From: Cylicocyclus nassatus
Lineage: Eukaryota; Nematoda; Chromadorea; Rhabditida; Strongylidae
Length of the DNA stretch: 64,000 nucleotides
Direction of reading: 5' to 3'
Assembly: GCA_958299035.1 (NCBI GenBank)
Contig: CATQJL010000223.1
Coordinates: 16,215,742 to 16,279,741, forward strand
Part shown: one piece after another, positions 23,423 through 36,697 of the stretch
Numbering within the stretch: the stretch's first letter is position 1
Layout: each line of letters opens with the position of its first letter
Notes under the pieces: generated by a model
Databases searched by the model: none
Told to the model about the DNA's origin: nothing
The model's input: the letters and a program-made list of their open reading frames with translations, nothing else
Translations under genes and position numbers: made by a program

Positions 23423-25150
23423 CTACGTTAGCTGTGCTCCCTTCGGGCGCATATATATATATATATACAGGTTCGCCGGACTCCTGACCCTCGAACACAC
23501 CACGTACAGCTGACCATGCGAAAAACAGGGAGCTTCCAGGTCTATACCTACTGTTCGCAGAGACTGTCCTTGCGCTTTGTTGATCGTCATAGCAAGTGCA
23601 GGCCTGACCGGAAACTGCACTCGCCTGAAGTCAAAGGGCATATCGGAGGGGACCAAAGGGACTCGTGGAATATGAACGACTTCGCCTTTGAACTCCCCCC
23701 CCCCCAATATGGTCGCTGCCATGACGTTTGGCATGAGATCCCTGATGCAAAGCCTTGTACCATTGACATCTTCGGTGGGTTGATGTTACGAAGGAGCATG
23801 ATTGGCAAACCAGCCTTCAGATCAAGTCTGTGAAGTGGTATCCCATTGGGCTCGAATGAATTCAAGAACTCAGTGGGGAAGTAAACAGCCTGTTCACGCT
23901 AAACCATGGTATCAACGGATGTGTACTTTGACACCGGTCCAGGTAGGCTGTTTAGAATCTGAGCATTGACAGAATTTACTTGCCCATTTTTGGGTGCCAG
24001 ATTGCTCGCTCGCAAATCCAGTCCCCATTGCTGAAGTTGGCGGCAATGTTTGGGAAGACCTTTTCGATCAGTTTTCCCACCGATTGAACCATATTGCAGA
24101 AGTTTGGATTAAAGGTAATCCGGCCAGAACTTGGTTCAACCGGAATTCTGCCTTCGCCAAGAAGCAAGAGTTGTTGCGCAAAGCTTCGGGCAGTCTCATC
24201 GCCAAAGAGGTGGACTCGCATGTTCGTCGTGAGATTCAGCGATCGAACATGTTTCCAGAGATGAGAAGTTTTGAGGCAAGCGTTCAGCTCATCTGGTGGA
24301 GTCGATCGCGGAATCACTGGCAGAGATTGACGAAAGTCGCCTGCCAGTAGCACGACGGCCCCACCCATTAGCCTGCTGCTTCCTCGTATGTCCCGTAATG
24401 TGTTGTCAAGGGCTTCTAGGCACTTCTTATGCGCCATGGTGCACTCGTCCCAAACTATGAGTTTGGTTTCTTGTAGGACCTTGGCTTTCCCTGTGCCTTT
24501 GCTTATCCCATACACTGTGTTCTCTACATGAGCAATATCCAGAGGAAGCTTGAAGGCTGAATGAGCAGTTCGGTCTCTTCTAGCAGTGTTGAGGCAATCC
24601 CCGAGGATGCCACTGCTAGTGCGATTCCTCCTTGCCTGCGAATCTCTGCAAGTAGGAAATTGATGAGAAACCTTTTCCCTGTTCCACCCGGAGCGTCGAG
24701 AAAGAGTAGCCCACCATTGTCCAGAACAGCACGGTAAACCAACTCTTGATCCTCCGTAAGAAGAGGTCTGTTGGACTCTACAAATGTGGTCAGCTGATCG
24801 GCATCATAGGACCTTTCTCGGAGAACATCGCTCTCGAGTGCCTGGTCATTTCCGCGTATTGGTGACGGCAAACCGAGGTCTCTGAGGGTTTGACCGGTCA
24901 TCGACACGCACGTATCCTCATGCAGTACCAACGCTCGGTTGAATATTTGGGAAAAGTAACCGACGTCTGCAGAGGGTGCCACTCTGCGACATTGTCTGAG
25001 TACGTCTTCACTCAGAGCTTCTTTGTACTTCTCCCAGAGTGCTCGAGGATTTGACGGCTGACAGGCTGTCAAGATGATGCCGAAGAGACTTCGCAGTTGA
25101 GCAGCGAAACTTGTCGTAGCTGCTTCTGCGACTGTCCCATTGCTGATCAT
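23423..25150 (-). pseudogene. Helitron PIF1-like helicase remnant
   Basis: Minus-strand fragments in order form the helicase half of a Helitron Rep-Hel protein: SFAAQLRSLFG and LWEKYKEAL (linker), DAPGGTGKRFLINFLLA (Walker A), LIVWDECTMAH (Walker B), GGAVVLLAGDFRQSLPVI, LNLTTNMRV, AGLPIMLLRNINPP, and finally TINKAQGQSL and CFSHGQLYVVCSRV. At least three frameshifts or gaps separate them (near 24,520, 23,970 and 23,600-23,700). The N-terminal Rep nuclease is absent: at about 25,150 the sequence switches in frame to an RTE reverse transcriptase. Helitrons move by rolling-circle replication; this copy cannot. The 3' terminus was not identified. Confidence 0.85.
23451..23467. repeat. (AT)n microsatellite
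   Basis: About eight AT units inside the Helitron remnant; the reading frame crosses it as Tyr-Ile repeats. Confidence 0.9.
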
Positions 25151-27640
25151 CTTCAAATTGGACAGGAATCTCTCATCAACTCCTATGCCTTTCTCGTCCC
25201 AGTCCAGTGACTTCATCACCCACTGCAAGGCCGCAATGAGCAGCTTCGGCGAAATTGTGTCGCCTTGTCGGATTCCCCAATTAAATGCTCAGGGGGTGAT
25301 GGAACAGCTGCATCGTCGTTGTACAATCCTTGTAACAGTCGGCTAAGATCCTCACGTAAGCTGGGTCCACTCCATGATCGACTAGCGCAGACAGGATGGC
25401 GTTGATTTCGACGCTGTCAAAGTTTCTCGTAGTCGACGAAGGTTAGGACGAGAAGCAGTCGGTACTCCCGGCAGCCCTCGAAACCGTTTGGATGTGGTCC
25501 ATGCAGCTGAATCCTTTGCGAAATCCAGCTTGTTCTTGGGGTTGGGCTTCATCCAGTGGCGAACGAGGATAAACTTCGTGAAAAGCTTGTACAGCACACT
25601 CAACAGACATATTGGACGGTGGTTCCGAAGATTTTCCCGTTTACCCATTTTGAAAAGGAAGACGGTTCTTGATGTTCTCCACTGGTTGGGAATCCTTTCT
25701 TTTTGAAGGTAAGATGTTAGGTAGACGCCAAAACCTCGTGTAGTCATTATCCTCCGGCTCGCAAAAATTCGACGGAAAGATGGTCTGGTCCTGAAGCCGT
25801 GGAGGTCTTCAGGGTCTGAATCGCCATGCGCACTTCAGCAGGTAGAACTCGGTGATACTTCTCCACACCTTGATGAGTGGAAGAGGTTGGTGTAGAAGTT
25901 CTCTGCAATAGATTTCATCTTGTATCGAGAAGAAGTCGGAGTCTTGTCTCCGTTCAATAGTGCAGCCAGCGGTACGTGATATTCACAGAGGTCCAATTGG
26001 AACTTCTTGAGACTTCCTCTTCGTTCGGCTGCTTCCAGTATCTTGGCTTGGCTATACTTCCTAAGATCCTCCTGCAAAGCTGTTCTGCAACTGGCGTTGG
26101 CTATCAGTCGCTCGAGATGGGTTGCATTCGGATCCTGCCTCAGAAACCTTCTTCTTTTTAGCATTTCTTTGGTGATCATCGAAACGCGTTCCAACTTCTT
26201 TTCAGAAATCACTGAGGCGCACTCTCCGCAGGCTCGCAATCCTTTCAGAAGCCGATCGTAGTAGTACGTTGGGTCCTCCTCGATGGGCCAATTACAACTT
26301 GATATGAGCTCTTCCAGTCTGTTACCGTCATAAACAACATTATTCCCTCTTGCGGCACTGTGGCAGACCTTCTTTTCCAGCCTTCGACTGAATCGTACCT
26401 TCGCTCGAAGGAGGCGGTGATCGGTGTCATTGCAGAAGGATGGAACTACTGAGACATCGAGCAAGCTCCACCTTTGGTTGTTGAGAATGTGGCGATCTCC
26501 GCGTAATCGTTCCGTTGGGCGATTCCCAAGTCCACCGGCGATGTTCTTTCTTCATGAAAATGAAATTTCCATGGAAAAGCCGTGCGGCGGAGAGAAGCCC
26601 AACAAGACGGTTGCCGTTTTCGTTCCGAAGCCCATATCCAAATTTCCCGATCCTATACTCTTCCAGTGGCATCCAGTCTTCGCGTTAAAGCCGCCCACAA
26701 CGAACTTTTAGAAAGACTTCTCGTTGCGGACGACCTCCTCTACATCTTCGTAGAAAGCATCGCATCTAGTTTTGATTTTTCAGCTGCTGATGTTGGAGAA
26801 TAGCAGTTGATGATGCTGATGGTCTTCTGACGTGGAGGCGTATTCGTAGGATGGTTAGGAGATGACAGGATCTCATGCGAATGACAAGATGGACGATAGA
26901 TGGATGGACGACAAAACATACGCCTCCAAGGTTTCCTGATAGAACCTTTTCACCACGAATGATGAGAGTCCCATCACTCATCTGTCGCACGTCCTTCTTC
27001 CTGGACTTCGTTTCCTACAGAGCGATGATATGGTACTTGATGTGCTCTGCAGCGTCGAGAAGAGCGTGGAGGTCGGCGTTTGTGGAGGCTACTGTCCTGG
27101 AGTTGTAGGTGCAGAGCATGAGGCAGTCTCCATGGCGTGTCGTCCGGGCAGACGTGTCGTTTTTGTTCGATCCAAAAGGTTCTTGCTACCACCCGACGCC
27201 ATAGGCGGGATCCGATGTACAGGGTTTTTTCTAAATCTTCTTGCTGTCTGAGTAATAGGATTTGTTCCCCTACAAGAGCAGACTTACTAGGCCAACTCTT
27301 GATTTCCACGAGGCGATCGCTGACCCCGGGCTTGGAGCGGGAGAACCGCCTAGCGACCATAAAACCAGACGGCGGTGGATCTGGCCTAGCCGCTCTTAGC
27401 TAGGCGTCTGGCCGAAACCGGAAACGTTGAACTCCTTCACAGCTTGGGAAGCCCTGCCAGAGTATACACTCGGCTGTGCATCGCAGTTCGACACCCAATG
27501 TCACCCCCACGCCACGTTGAGGCGACCGACCATTGTGGGGGAAACGACATTTAACAGACAAAAAAAAAACTAAAGATGTTCTTACTCTCCGAATTGGCGG
27601 CCCGCCGTATTCGGTGCGCACCCTTGCACGCTTGGAGCCG
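25150..27640 (-). pseudogene. RTE-like non-LTR retrotransposon, 3'-truncated
   Basis: Minus-strand pieces run from the 5' region (about 27,640) to the middle of RT. The endonuclease shows [71 protein letters not shown] and SFCNDTDHRLLRAKVRFSRR. A helical linker follows (26,300-25,900). RT shows NQWRTSRTVFLFKMG, NHRPICLLSVLYKLFTKFIL, then GDTISPKLLIAALQWVMKSL and VDERFLSNL, ending exactly where the FADD catalytic box should follow. Several frameshifts are present. The order is typical of the RTE clade, common in nematodes. The missing 3' half is replaced by Helitron helicase. Confidence 0.85.
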
Positions 27641-27659
27641 CTTGCCACCGAAATGCAAA

Positions 27660-29193
27660 ATGGAGAGGGTGTAATAGGCGAGGAAGAGAGGGTCTAGAGC
27701 GATTTGAACACTCAGTTGTAGAACAAAGTAATGTTGAACACGTGAAAAGTTATGTGAAGCAAGAGAAATTCATGACATTTCTTTTCACAGCCATCTCAGG
27801 CGGCTGTACAGGTGGCTGGAAAGCCATCTAACTCCGAAAAAGGTTTACCACGCCTTCAATTCATATAATTTACAAATTTTCGTACATAGTCCTAACTCCC
27901 TATTACCCATCTACACACCATTGTTGGCGCCATTTCATTTTCTCTTCATTGTAAACAAGTCTATTGTTCATTACGGGGCACGCTTGAATTTGCGCTCAAC
28001 CGGCAAATCTGTTGGAATAGGAATTTTTGGTTTTCGCAGGAATGGGAGTGACTAGGTCCACGCTGAGTTCGTTAATGCGCACGACGGCGAGCACGTACTA
28101 AGGTCAGCATTCATTTAGCGACCGTGGTAAGAGGTGATTGTATTGCTTGCTCGAAAATCATAACTCATAGAGACACATCGGCGCAAGCTTTGTACTGTTG
28201 GAACAAGCTGGTGAAAGAACTTACAATACCGACTGCTCCAATTTTTGTTGCAAGTTTCCGATTTTATGACCCTACAAAAATTCAAATTATGAGTGATTTT
28301 GGTTTTTAGCTTCTATCTCCTTCATTTGTATACATTAACGAACAATTCAGGCACAGGTGCAAAGGGCATGAGATCCTCTCTCAAGCAAAATAGTGATCGT
28401 ACAAATTCGTTAAGAAATCAACGAGTTATGAATTTTTGAATGTTATGCGAACGAACTTTCGGCACAACCTAATAGAAAATTTATCCACAGTTATAGAAGT
28501 ACTATTATCACACAGCAAAATAATGATAGACATCGTATCTACAGAGAAAAGCCTAAAGACATTTCATTCTAATTATCAAAGAAAGCCGATTCATATTCAA
28601 TTTCTAAGTGGTTTTCAGCTTGCTCAGTTATGAGCGGAGGGACACCTTGAACTGGACATAAACTCTCCGTTTACTTGTACTAGCACATAATATATCAACG
28701 TGCAGTTGCAAATATTCCTTGAGTTCAGCGTCTTCTTTCCTTAACCTTCACAGTGGGCGCACTGCTAGGTGACAGCGTTGTAACAATTCTTGTTTGCGTA
28801 TAGGCATTTGAGCATCCAAAAAAGCGAAGAAGAGAACTCCTGATATATGAGTCGGAAAGTGACATGACCACTCTGAAGGTACAAAATCTTCTAATTGCTC
28901 CTCTGCTTTGTGTTTCCCAATAATTAGTAGCTTATTAGTAGCCTACCTTGCCGCCTCCAGCAAGCACATCACCCGTTTTTGAATTTTTTTGACTATTAGC
29001 GTACATTCAGCAAGTACTTGCACTAGCTCAATGAAGAAGAGTAAAGAAAGCAATTTCATTCAGAGAAACTTTCTTCAAACTATTAACGGTTTGTCCGAAA
29101 TGATTGTGGTAGAATTTCGCAATGCAATTCCTAAAACAATGCGATGGAAACAGATAGGGAGGTTTTTGTCGCCTTTTCTGGTAAAAAAAAATA
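27660..29193. other. No gene seen
   Basis: Intergenic AT-rich DNA with short ORFs. A short mirror-like phrase (CAGCCATCTCAGGCGGCTGTACAGGTGGCTGGAAAG) at about 27,790 is the only local oddity. Confidence 0.35.
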
Positions 29194-29240
29194 TTAGGTC
29201 GATCCAAAAGTTTCTCGTTGCATTTTCGAGAAATTATTAA
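29194..29240 (+). mobile_element. Mariner-type terminal fragment
   Basis: TA (29,192-29,193) followed by TTAGGTCGATCCAAAAGTTT, the form of nematode mariner ends. No matching opposite end was found, so it is a fragment. Confidence 0.5.
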
Positions 29241-29485
29241 CATAGACTTGTTTAGTATAATTATATCAGAAAGAAGAAACCTACTTTGCAGAATGGCCTT
29301 AGCGATCTTACGTATACTGGCAGCAGAGATAAAATTGAATGAAGAAGGTCATTTAAGCTTCGACCATTTCCTTATGCTGTTTTTGACACTCTCTGTGAAA
29401 AGTCGCGAATTTTGAGTTTACCAGAGAATTGTCGAAATTACTTGATTTGTTACCTATCTCGAAAACTGAAGCTTCTCACAAAAAC

Positions 29486-29544
29486 GTTTTTGACAAACTC
29501 TTTGCGACAGAATAACTTTCTGTCGCAAAGAGTTTGTCAAAAAC
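29486..29544. repeat. Perfect 27-bp inverted repeat, 5-nt spacer
   Basis: Arms 29,486-29,512 (GTTTTTGACAAACTCTTTGC...) and 29,518-29,544 are exact complements. No TA or other duplication marks it as a transposon. Confidence 0.95.
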
Positions 29545-30966
29545 TTACGTACTGACGATTTCAGATTTTTCTGCGGCGTCCTAGATTTCTAGTGACATAA
29601 CGTAAAATGATCAAATCTTGTATGGTCCTCCTTTCGATTTTAATCTCTGCCGTAAGTGTGAGAGCGAAGCTCGGCAAGAAAGCATTCGAAAGCAAAAGAC
29701 TTATTTTTTCTAATGGAATTACAAGCAAGCAAATTCGTTGAGATAGCTCAATTTACAGATTTTAAAAAACGACAGAGCTTTTGGACTTACCAATAATAAT
29801 TTGAGGCAGCCGTCACATTTAGAAAAAGCCAAGATCGAGTACAAGCTTCGACATTTAATCTGCATTTTTCTTCTAAGCACTACTTTAACAATGTTGTGAG
29901 CATTCTTGGGACAGTTGCACTTTCATCGGCTTATTGATGTTTTCAACAGCGCTAATGCTATCATATGAAGCTCCTCGTCAAAAAGTCGCTGTAACATCAT
30001 TTATTTACCGAAACTTTTTCGAGCAGATTTTTATACAATCTAATCCCTTAGCAGTAAACACAATTTTCAAATCACACGAAACTTTACGCAGTTTCTTGAA
30101 AAAGCCTAGCAGACATTAAAGGTTGAGACACATTGCGCTCAATTTCATCTGTTTACCTAAAATAGCAATCCTAACCATAAGCGAAAATGACGCATCGCAT
30201 CTCACAATCATGCATTGCTTCATTTCCTCAAGGCTTGCTCAGACGATCGCCGTCGGTGGGCGGTCACCAGGAAATGAGCGTAGTAGATTATTAGCGTTCA
30301 GCTCGCAAAATATTGAAAAGTGGATGCGCAATTTCCCATGCCCCTTGTTAATTGCTTTTCAGCTCTCATTAACTGTAGAAAGGTTGCTGCTTTTCCGTCG
30401 AATCGAAAAAAATCAGCAAGAGCCCTTGCAAAAGTTCGTGAACAATTTTGCAAAATTCTACGAGTGCAGTGCGAAAAATCATTAAGTAATTTCTTCGATG
30501 TGCGCCCACTGCCTGTTTTTGAAATAAATAAAAAAGTTATTGATCTATCAATGATCGGACGATGCAGTTCTACAAGCCGTTTTTATTTGCTTTTGCATAG
30601 TCGCTCCATTTGCTGAATAATGTGATCAAGCCCGAAAAAAAAAGCCAACTTCAGTTAGACGAGATGCGAGCATTCACACATCTATTCAAGAGTGTGCAAT
30701 TCACAACCTTAATCTTTCAGTAAGACAGAATAAATCAGTGTTGAAGCAAAATACTCGATATACGTCCTAATAAAGTTTTCAACAAAGTAGACATATTACT
30801 ACAAGTTGGAATGCAAACAAAGTTGATTTTCGTTGCGTTAACATATGCAGAAAGTAATTATCATGCGCATTGAAGTTGTTTTTTTTATCGGTTGCTCTTA
30901 ATCTCTCATTAGAAATTAGCAGATTCAACTTATGATGTAGAAAAGGCTCAGTTAGTAAACACTTAC
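29545..30966. other. Intergenic, last Srx exon not located
   Basis: The minus-strand Srx exon ending at 30,967 closes with an open codon (phase 2), so one more exon carrying the C-terminus should lie in this stretch. I could not pick it out. Otherwise only short ORFs are seen. Confidence 0.4.
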
Positions 30967-33900
30967 CCGTCTAAAGTATGTGCGAGCTCCCAAATCAAGG
31001 ACAAGGCCAAGTAGCGCCACAACCTAGAGTCAACTAGTTCACCCATATAAGTCTGCCAAATGATGTCGTTAGCGAAAAACAGCTCCTGCACGAAGCTCTG
31101 CAAAATAGGATTTGAACACTTAAATGTTGCAAGAATTCGAATAAAACTCAGATCATAGAACCCAACCGTTGTTTACCCAAATTCACGAGCATAGGCAAAT
31201 TATCCTTTTCCTTAAACTTGACCAATCTGCATAATCCTTTTCCGATGCGCCTCTCGTTCAGGCCTTTGATTGTGAATTTCGTGTTTTCTTGCTTGTTTGA
31301 TGACTTTTTGTAAGATCTCTATAAATTAGGTATAAGCAATCAGTAAATAGCAAGTAGCGAATTTTCACATGTTTCGACAGTTCACGCAGCTCCAATCTTG
31401 AGTGATTTCCTTCCTTCGCGAGCCCTGAGTCTCTAAATTCTGTGATACTTTAAAAATGGTATTTGTGTTTCCCGGAAAGAATAAGCATGTACGATTAATT
31501 TTTTGAGGTGTAATTGCTTCCGAGCCTTTCAAAGGCTTGTGATAAGCCACTAAGGCACATAACCTTCGCCTAGAGAAAAGAATAGAAGTCATCCGGGGCA
31601 AAGCCCCAGATATTATGACATGACTATATAAGAGTGATTGTGAATGAGGCAAGTATAATGAGTGATTTTTGAAAAGAAAAAGCTCAGACAGCAAAACTAT
31701 TGCGTTTTTGTAGTCTTTTCTGCCAAAAAGAAGGTTATTATTCGAAAATTCCCATAAAATTTAGAACGGCAATTCTCAATTTACCTTTTCATAGACATTG
31801 AGCGTTAAAGATTCACGAAAACTGTTGGAGTTCAATAAAAACGAGAAAGTGCATTCCGATCTTGCGCAGAGAGTCGCCACTCAAATGCTGGTTTATTTCG
31901 TTATGGGTGACTTTCAACATCTGCGACGTTATGTGCTCGTGGTCGTGTCATGAGGATCACAACGATATATAATGTTACAGGGTTTCGTTAAGACCCTGCC
32001 GAAATCTACGACCAGAGTCGAATGCCCGCCACCTCTGGTCTGTCTCCGCTGCTTGTCTGCTCTCCACGCCTTGCCCGCTACCTCGCTACCCCAAACGCAG
32101 GGCGCAGGGCATTTAGCTCTGGTACCCTTTCCTTCGTTGTTTTCAAACTAGTCAAAGCAAACTCTATATCATATTGAAGCTCTTGATCTCTACTTTCACG
32201 CTGACAACGTCGCAGAACTACATGTTTTGATTTCAACGAGAAATCTTTCAAAAACCACATTTTCGAAAATTCTTTTTGAACTTTCTTCTTTATAATCACC
32301 ACTCTCAAAATATGTTTGTAAACAAAACAATCACAAAGAAGAGACTAGCTTTCCCTCGTTTTCTCCCATGCTGTAAATTGCCAGGTCCTGCCGAAAATCT
32401 GATTTCGAAATGCCGCCAAACGAAAAATTTCTATGTTGGTGCGTCTATTAGGTTTTTAAGAAATTCTTCTGCTTTCGCTAATTGTTTTGCATCTTCTTCT
32501 CTTTTTTGATTTCCTATGAACAACTTTTGCTTTTTATGGGGAGCAGAAACTCAAACAACCTTCACTTTTGACGGTCTATCTCTAGACTATCTAGACTGGA
32601 CTTAGATATATAGTATGGGGCAAACCACCGCTCTTCATTACTATAGAATTATAGGAAGTTTTTAGAGTTTCCACTTCCTCTTTCCACCTCAAAAATGCAT
32701 AGAAATGCTTTATCACTATCAAGTGAATGAGAAGCAACAAGCTGAGCGCTGCGTGCGATGAGGTTCCCATGGGAAGCTCGCACGAGTACACAATATAGCA
32801 CTAATGGATTTGCACATGACCTTTAGATTGTCAATTTCTTCCCGGCACAGTTTTTGGATGAGTAAGCTAATTTTTGAGTCGAATTTCCTGTCTTAGCCTT
32901 ATCTTGGCTCCGCATGGTGGGCACATGTAACAAACGTATGATTCGCGGAGACCAAATCTCAAATAGATTGAAATGACATCATTTGAAGTTGTATTAGGTT
33001 GGAAAATTATGTATGTGCAGGAAAAGTCTTCAAAGAATCACTTAATTTTGTTTTTTAATGACAGTGCTATAGATCCTTTTTGAAGACTGGCATTCTGAAT
33101 TTGTTATACAACATACACTATTTGTCTAGATCTCGTACGAGGGCATTAGACTTACAGGTGTGTGCTACTGAGATCAGCCTTATTCGTTTCAGCACAAAAA
33201 ACGGGGTTAGTTCTTTCGGTCGTCTTTACTAACAATGATACCCAACAACGCCTCTGTTAGCGATTTACGAGGACCAGTCCGAAAGATAAAAAGAACGCAC
33301 ACAATAGGTTTTGAGCACTGGTTAAGAAGAGTGGAGTTTGTTCAAAATATAGTGGAGTATAGGGCGTGCTTACCGTATAAAAAATTTTGGCGTTTTTTTC
33401 TAGACCTCTTTGCTGCGTAGTGGTCTGCAACAGATTATATTAAAACTTTGTGATAATAATGTTGATTTGAGACTACCTTTGTCACGATCCCCAAGGCAGT
33501 TATAATATTGACAAAGAGCGATATTCCAGAAAACGCGAGGATAGGATATGTCATAAGAGGGTTTTCATCAGCTTCACAGCCAACAAATCTCCATGTGAGG
33601 TCATCACGATCATATACAAATGCGCATGTTCCTATTCACAAAACGATGATTGTTTAATACTTATTTGAAAAGAGCACGTTGTACTTCCTACCAAAATACT
33701 TGTGTGTGGACAAAAAGATACCATAAGCTAGCCCACAACATATGAATACCTGAAATAGCTCTTTCACCTAAGCATACTCAGCTCATAGGGTTCACAGCTT
33801 ACAATGGAATATTTGGCGGTGCATATGCGGTTGTACTGGTATGGAAAATATAAAGCGATAGCGCGATTGCAAGCAACTCCCACTTGCAAAACTGGAATGC

Positions 33901-36697
33901 TATCATAAAAGATTTCCGTGCCGAGATTTAACAATTGACTGACTCGACTGCGCAAGGGAAACAGTGCACTGGAAACGTGAAGGTGTCAGTAAGGACAATG
34001 AAATTTTTTTTCATCTTTAGGCTTTTCGCTGTTTTATAGGTTGCAGCAAGTTGCGCGACGTACCCTGCGTACGTCCCATATCTGCACGTGCGCGCACTCC
34101 GCCGCTTACGCCTCAGTCTGGACCAATCCAAGTACGTTGATGTTGGCGTAGCAAACTATTGATGTTTGTCCCACAGGCAGCTGCATCCATTAGTTTTCCA
34201 TGGGATAAACAACATTTTCATTGAACTCTTACTGTGGCAAAGAATGTGCCATTTGATACAGATGAACAAAGCGGTGCGTTTGCAAATCTGCAATCTGCAA
34301 AGCAACGGCCACTTTTCAGAAACATCACCCGAAGGCAGCAAAGTTTTTCTTCAGTTGAAAGAAGCTGAGTCTTTTGTGTGAACTTTGCTAAAGTTTTCGA
34401 TTAGGTAACTGCACAAGAAGAGTGATTTCCTTGCATAAACACTATTTCTGCAATCAAACAGGATTGCTCTTTTGTAAAAGAAATTGTTTCAGCAAATCAA
34501 GCGTTCTCATATGTTTGCTGACCGTGGCGAAAAAAGAGCCTTGAAGCCCGCTGTTGCACAAAAAGTCTAGATTCAAAATCAGTATCGGAGGCACCTAATA
34601 TTCGTCAAAAATTTTCGGTTTCTGCGAAGGAAGTTATTTGAAAACTGGAGAACGCGACTACGTCATAAGTGCGTAAGGTATTAAAAATCAGAATGTTTAA
34701 CGCATGAAAATGGAGAAGCGGATGTGAATAAAAATGAAATTAATGTGTTTGAGCCTCCCTTGTAACTGGACGTCTAAGCTGAAGTCAACTACACATAAAG
34801 ACACCTAGAGATCGGCAGACGAAACAAAAGAGCGAGATCAAACAAATGTGCATACATATTTGAAGAAACTCTGTATATGAGAAGCCTTGCAATGGCTGAT
34901 TTTGCGATAGCAAGCTTTAGAGCTATCGAAATGATATTTGCACGCATCAGTATCAAATTTTTGCTAAAAAATGTCCGTTTTGTAACACTTTTTTCCATCA
35001 AGCTTTCTTTTTCGATACAGATTTCGCAGATTATTAGAGCTTTCTTCATGTACCTTTTGATGATTGTGCTATTTGGCTTTTATCCCAATTTGTGAAAATT
35101 ACATCAGCATTTTGCACAGCCGCACTCAAAATCGAAATATCATTGCCCTCACTTTCTTCGCCACAGCTCTGGCGCAAATGAAAGAACTTTCTTGAGAAAT
35201 TAGTTACTGTATGGGATTAATATCGTTTTATCTACTTTGCTATAAGTAAATTTTTCGAAGATATTTGGACTCAGAAATCGACTCCCCCGAATAGATACTC
35301 GCTGCTGGTATTCTATCGGGCAAAAATTTCTATTCTCAAGTTCCAAAACATTCCCTCGCTCATTTCTGTAGATTAAGATTAGGACATCTTGCCTACAATT
35401 TTCCAGGAAACTTATTCACTCACTGTATGAAGAATTAAAATTTTCATAACTTGGGACTTAGTACTACCACAAATAGGCTCAAAAAATGAACGACTTCAGC
35501 TTCGTATTATTTTTCTCGCAGAAGTCCTTTGTTGAGGTCTTCTCTAAAGACACATGTACTACTGGCTTGCAACTACAAAATAAGGCTTCCAGCTATAGCA
35601 CAATTGAAAGAGAATGGTAATTTTCAAAGACATGGATTCAAAAGATCTTGATTTTCTTTTAAATCCATGGTTTTCTTTCCATCTGCGATATCAGCACGAG
35701 CAAGTAAGAGCTAAATGACGAAAGGTTTGCTGCTTCTGATGGTCCTGACCGCACTTAAAAACATGATATTCTTAGTTGTAGGTTTTCAAAGTGAAACTTT
35801 GCAAAAAAGGCATTGTTTTGCATCACCCTGATATTATCACGGCATAAAAGCGTAAGTTTGGCGAATTCCGGACTTTGCGCGATTGTGCCTGGAAAGCAAG
35901 CATATACTCGCACTGCTTAAAGTGCCAATAAAAGTGCTGTGCTTTGCTCAATTTTAGTTTCGAGCAACAATTGCATTAAAAAATTGGGCATCGTAAACCG
36001 TACTTCTGTGTCATATGAAGCACAGCACCTTTCGCCCCATCCAATTCATTTCAGGTATGCTTGGAAAAGAAGTGGATGGGAGTTTGTGCCTTAATGTTCA
36101 AAGCTAATTTCAGTACGTTAAATACCAAAAAGCGACGAAAAATTTTCAGCCATCATCGTTTTCCCAAGCTCGCCTAATACTGGAGTTGAGGAAGCCAGCA
36201 TATAGCATTGCTCATTCAGAGCGAAATAATCCATTCTAATCACAACATTGATGAACATGAAAAACACTATACAACGCCGAAAGCAGAAAAAACTGCGAAA
36301 GTTCAAACTTAGGGTTGAGGCTGATATGTTGTAACGGCCTGCTACATTTTGAATGAAACATGAGGTAAAGAGGACTATATCACACAAAGGAAACTTGTGC
36401 CTGAAAGTTTGTGAGAAAAGCGTTGACTTGCACCCTTATTCATCATAACATCCAACAAAACTCAACAATGTCAACAAATATCAGCCGTAAAGAAATGGAC
36501 TAATTTGCTAACAACCATTTCGAGCGATACACTTACAAAATGGTGTCCGGAGCAACATAAAGTACGAACAACAGTAGATTAGAGATGTTGTAGATGGCGC
36601 GTGCCACACACAAGTAACCGTAGGCGTTATGATACGATCTATGCTTTATGAACACGATAACATTATAAGTGTTACAAAAGGTACCTATTACGCCAAC
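30967..36697 (-). CDS. Srx-type serpentine chemoreceptor gene, six exons seen
   Basis: Seven-transmembrane receptor of the nematode Srx class, a chemosensory GPCR family of the neuronal cell surface. Minus-strand exons: 36,697-36,537 (TM1-TM2, ends LLLFVLYVAPD), 33,947-33,803 (TM3 with GVACNRAIALYFPYQYNRI), 33,749-33,692 (TM4, VFICCGLAYGIFLSTHKYF), 33,631-33,477 (loop cysteines and TM5, SGISLFVNIITALGIVTK), 33,412-33,374 (QRGLEKNAKIFYT) and 31,097-30,967 (TM6-TM7, SFVQELFFANDIIW to LIWELAHTLDG). Every junction is GT-AG and the phases agree across all five joins (2, 0, 1, 0, 0). The exons total 689 nt, about 230 residues, against roughly 300 for the family; the first and last exons are missing from my model. 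Two introns exceed 2 kb; the middle ones are 53-64 bp. No stop interrupts the chain, so it may well be functional. Confidence 0.75.
31695..32060. repeat. Diverged direct-repeat block 1, second copy
   Basis: Partner of 6,975-7,345 (see that entry); it lies in the long intron before the last Srx exon. Confidence 0.7.
32300..32540. repeat. Direct-repeat block 2, second copy
   Basis: Partner of 9,055-9,290, sharing the AAATGCCGCCAAA phrase and flanks. Only about 240 bp separate it from block 1 here, against about 1.7 kb in the other copy, which has gained a foldback element. Confidence 0.7.
34140..36100. other. Long Srx intron, no other gene seen
   Basis: Between the first two recognised Srx exons. 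A hydrophobic minus-strand ORF at 36,387-36,118 follows a TTTCAG acceptor and resembles 12,050-12,250 in part, but frames do not hold in both copies. Short ORFs at 34.8-35.1 kb lack any recognised domain. Confidence 0.4.
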
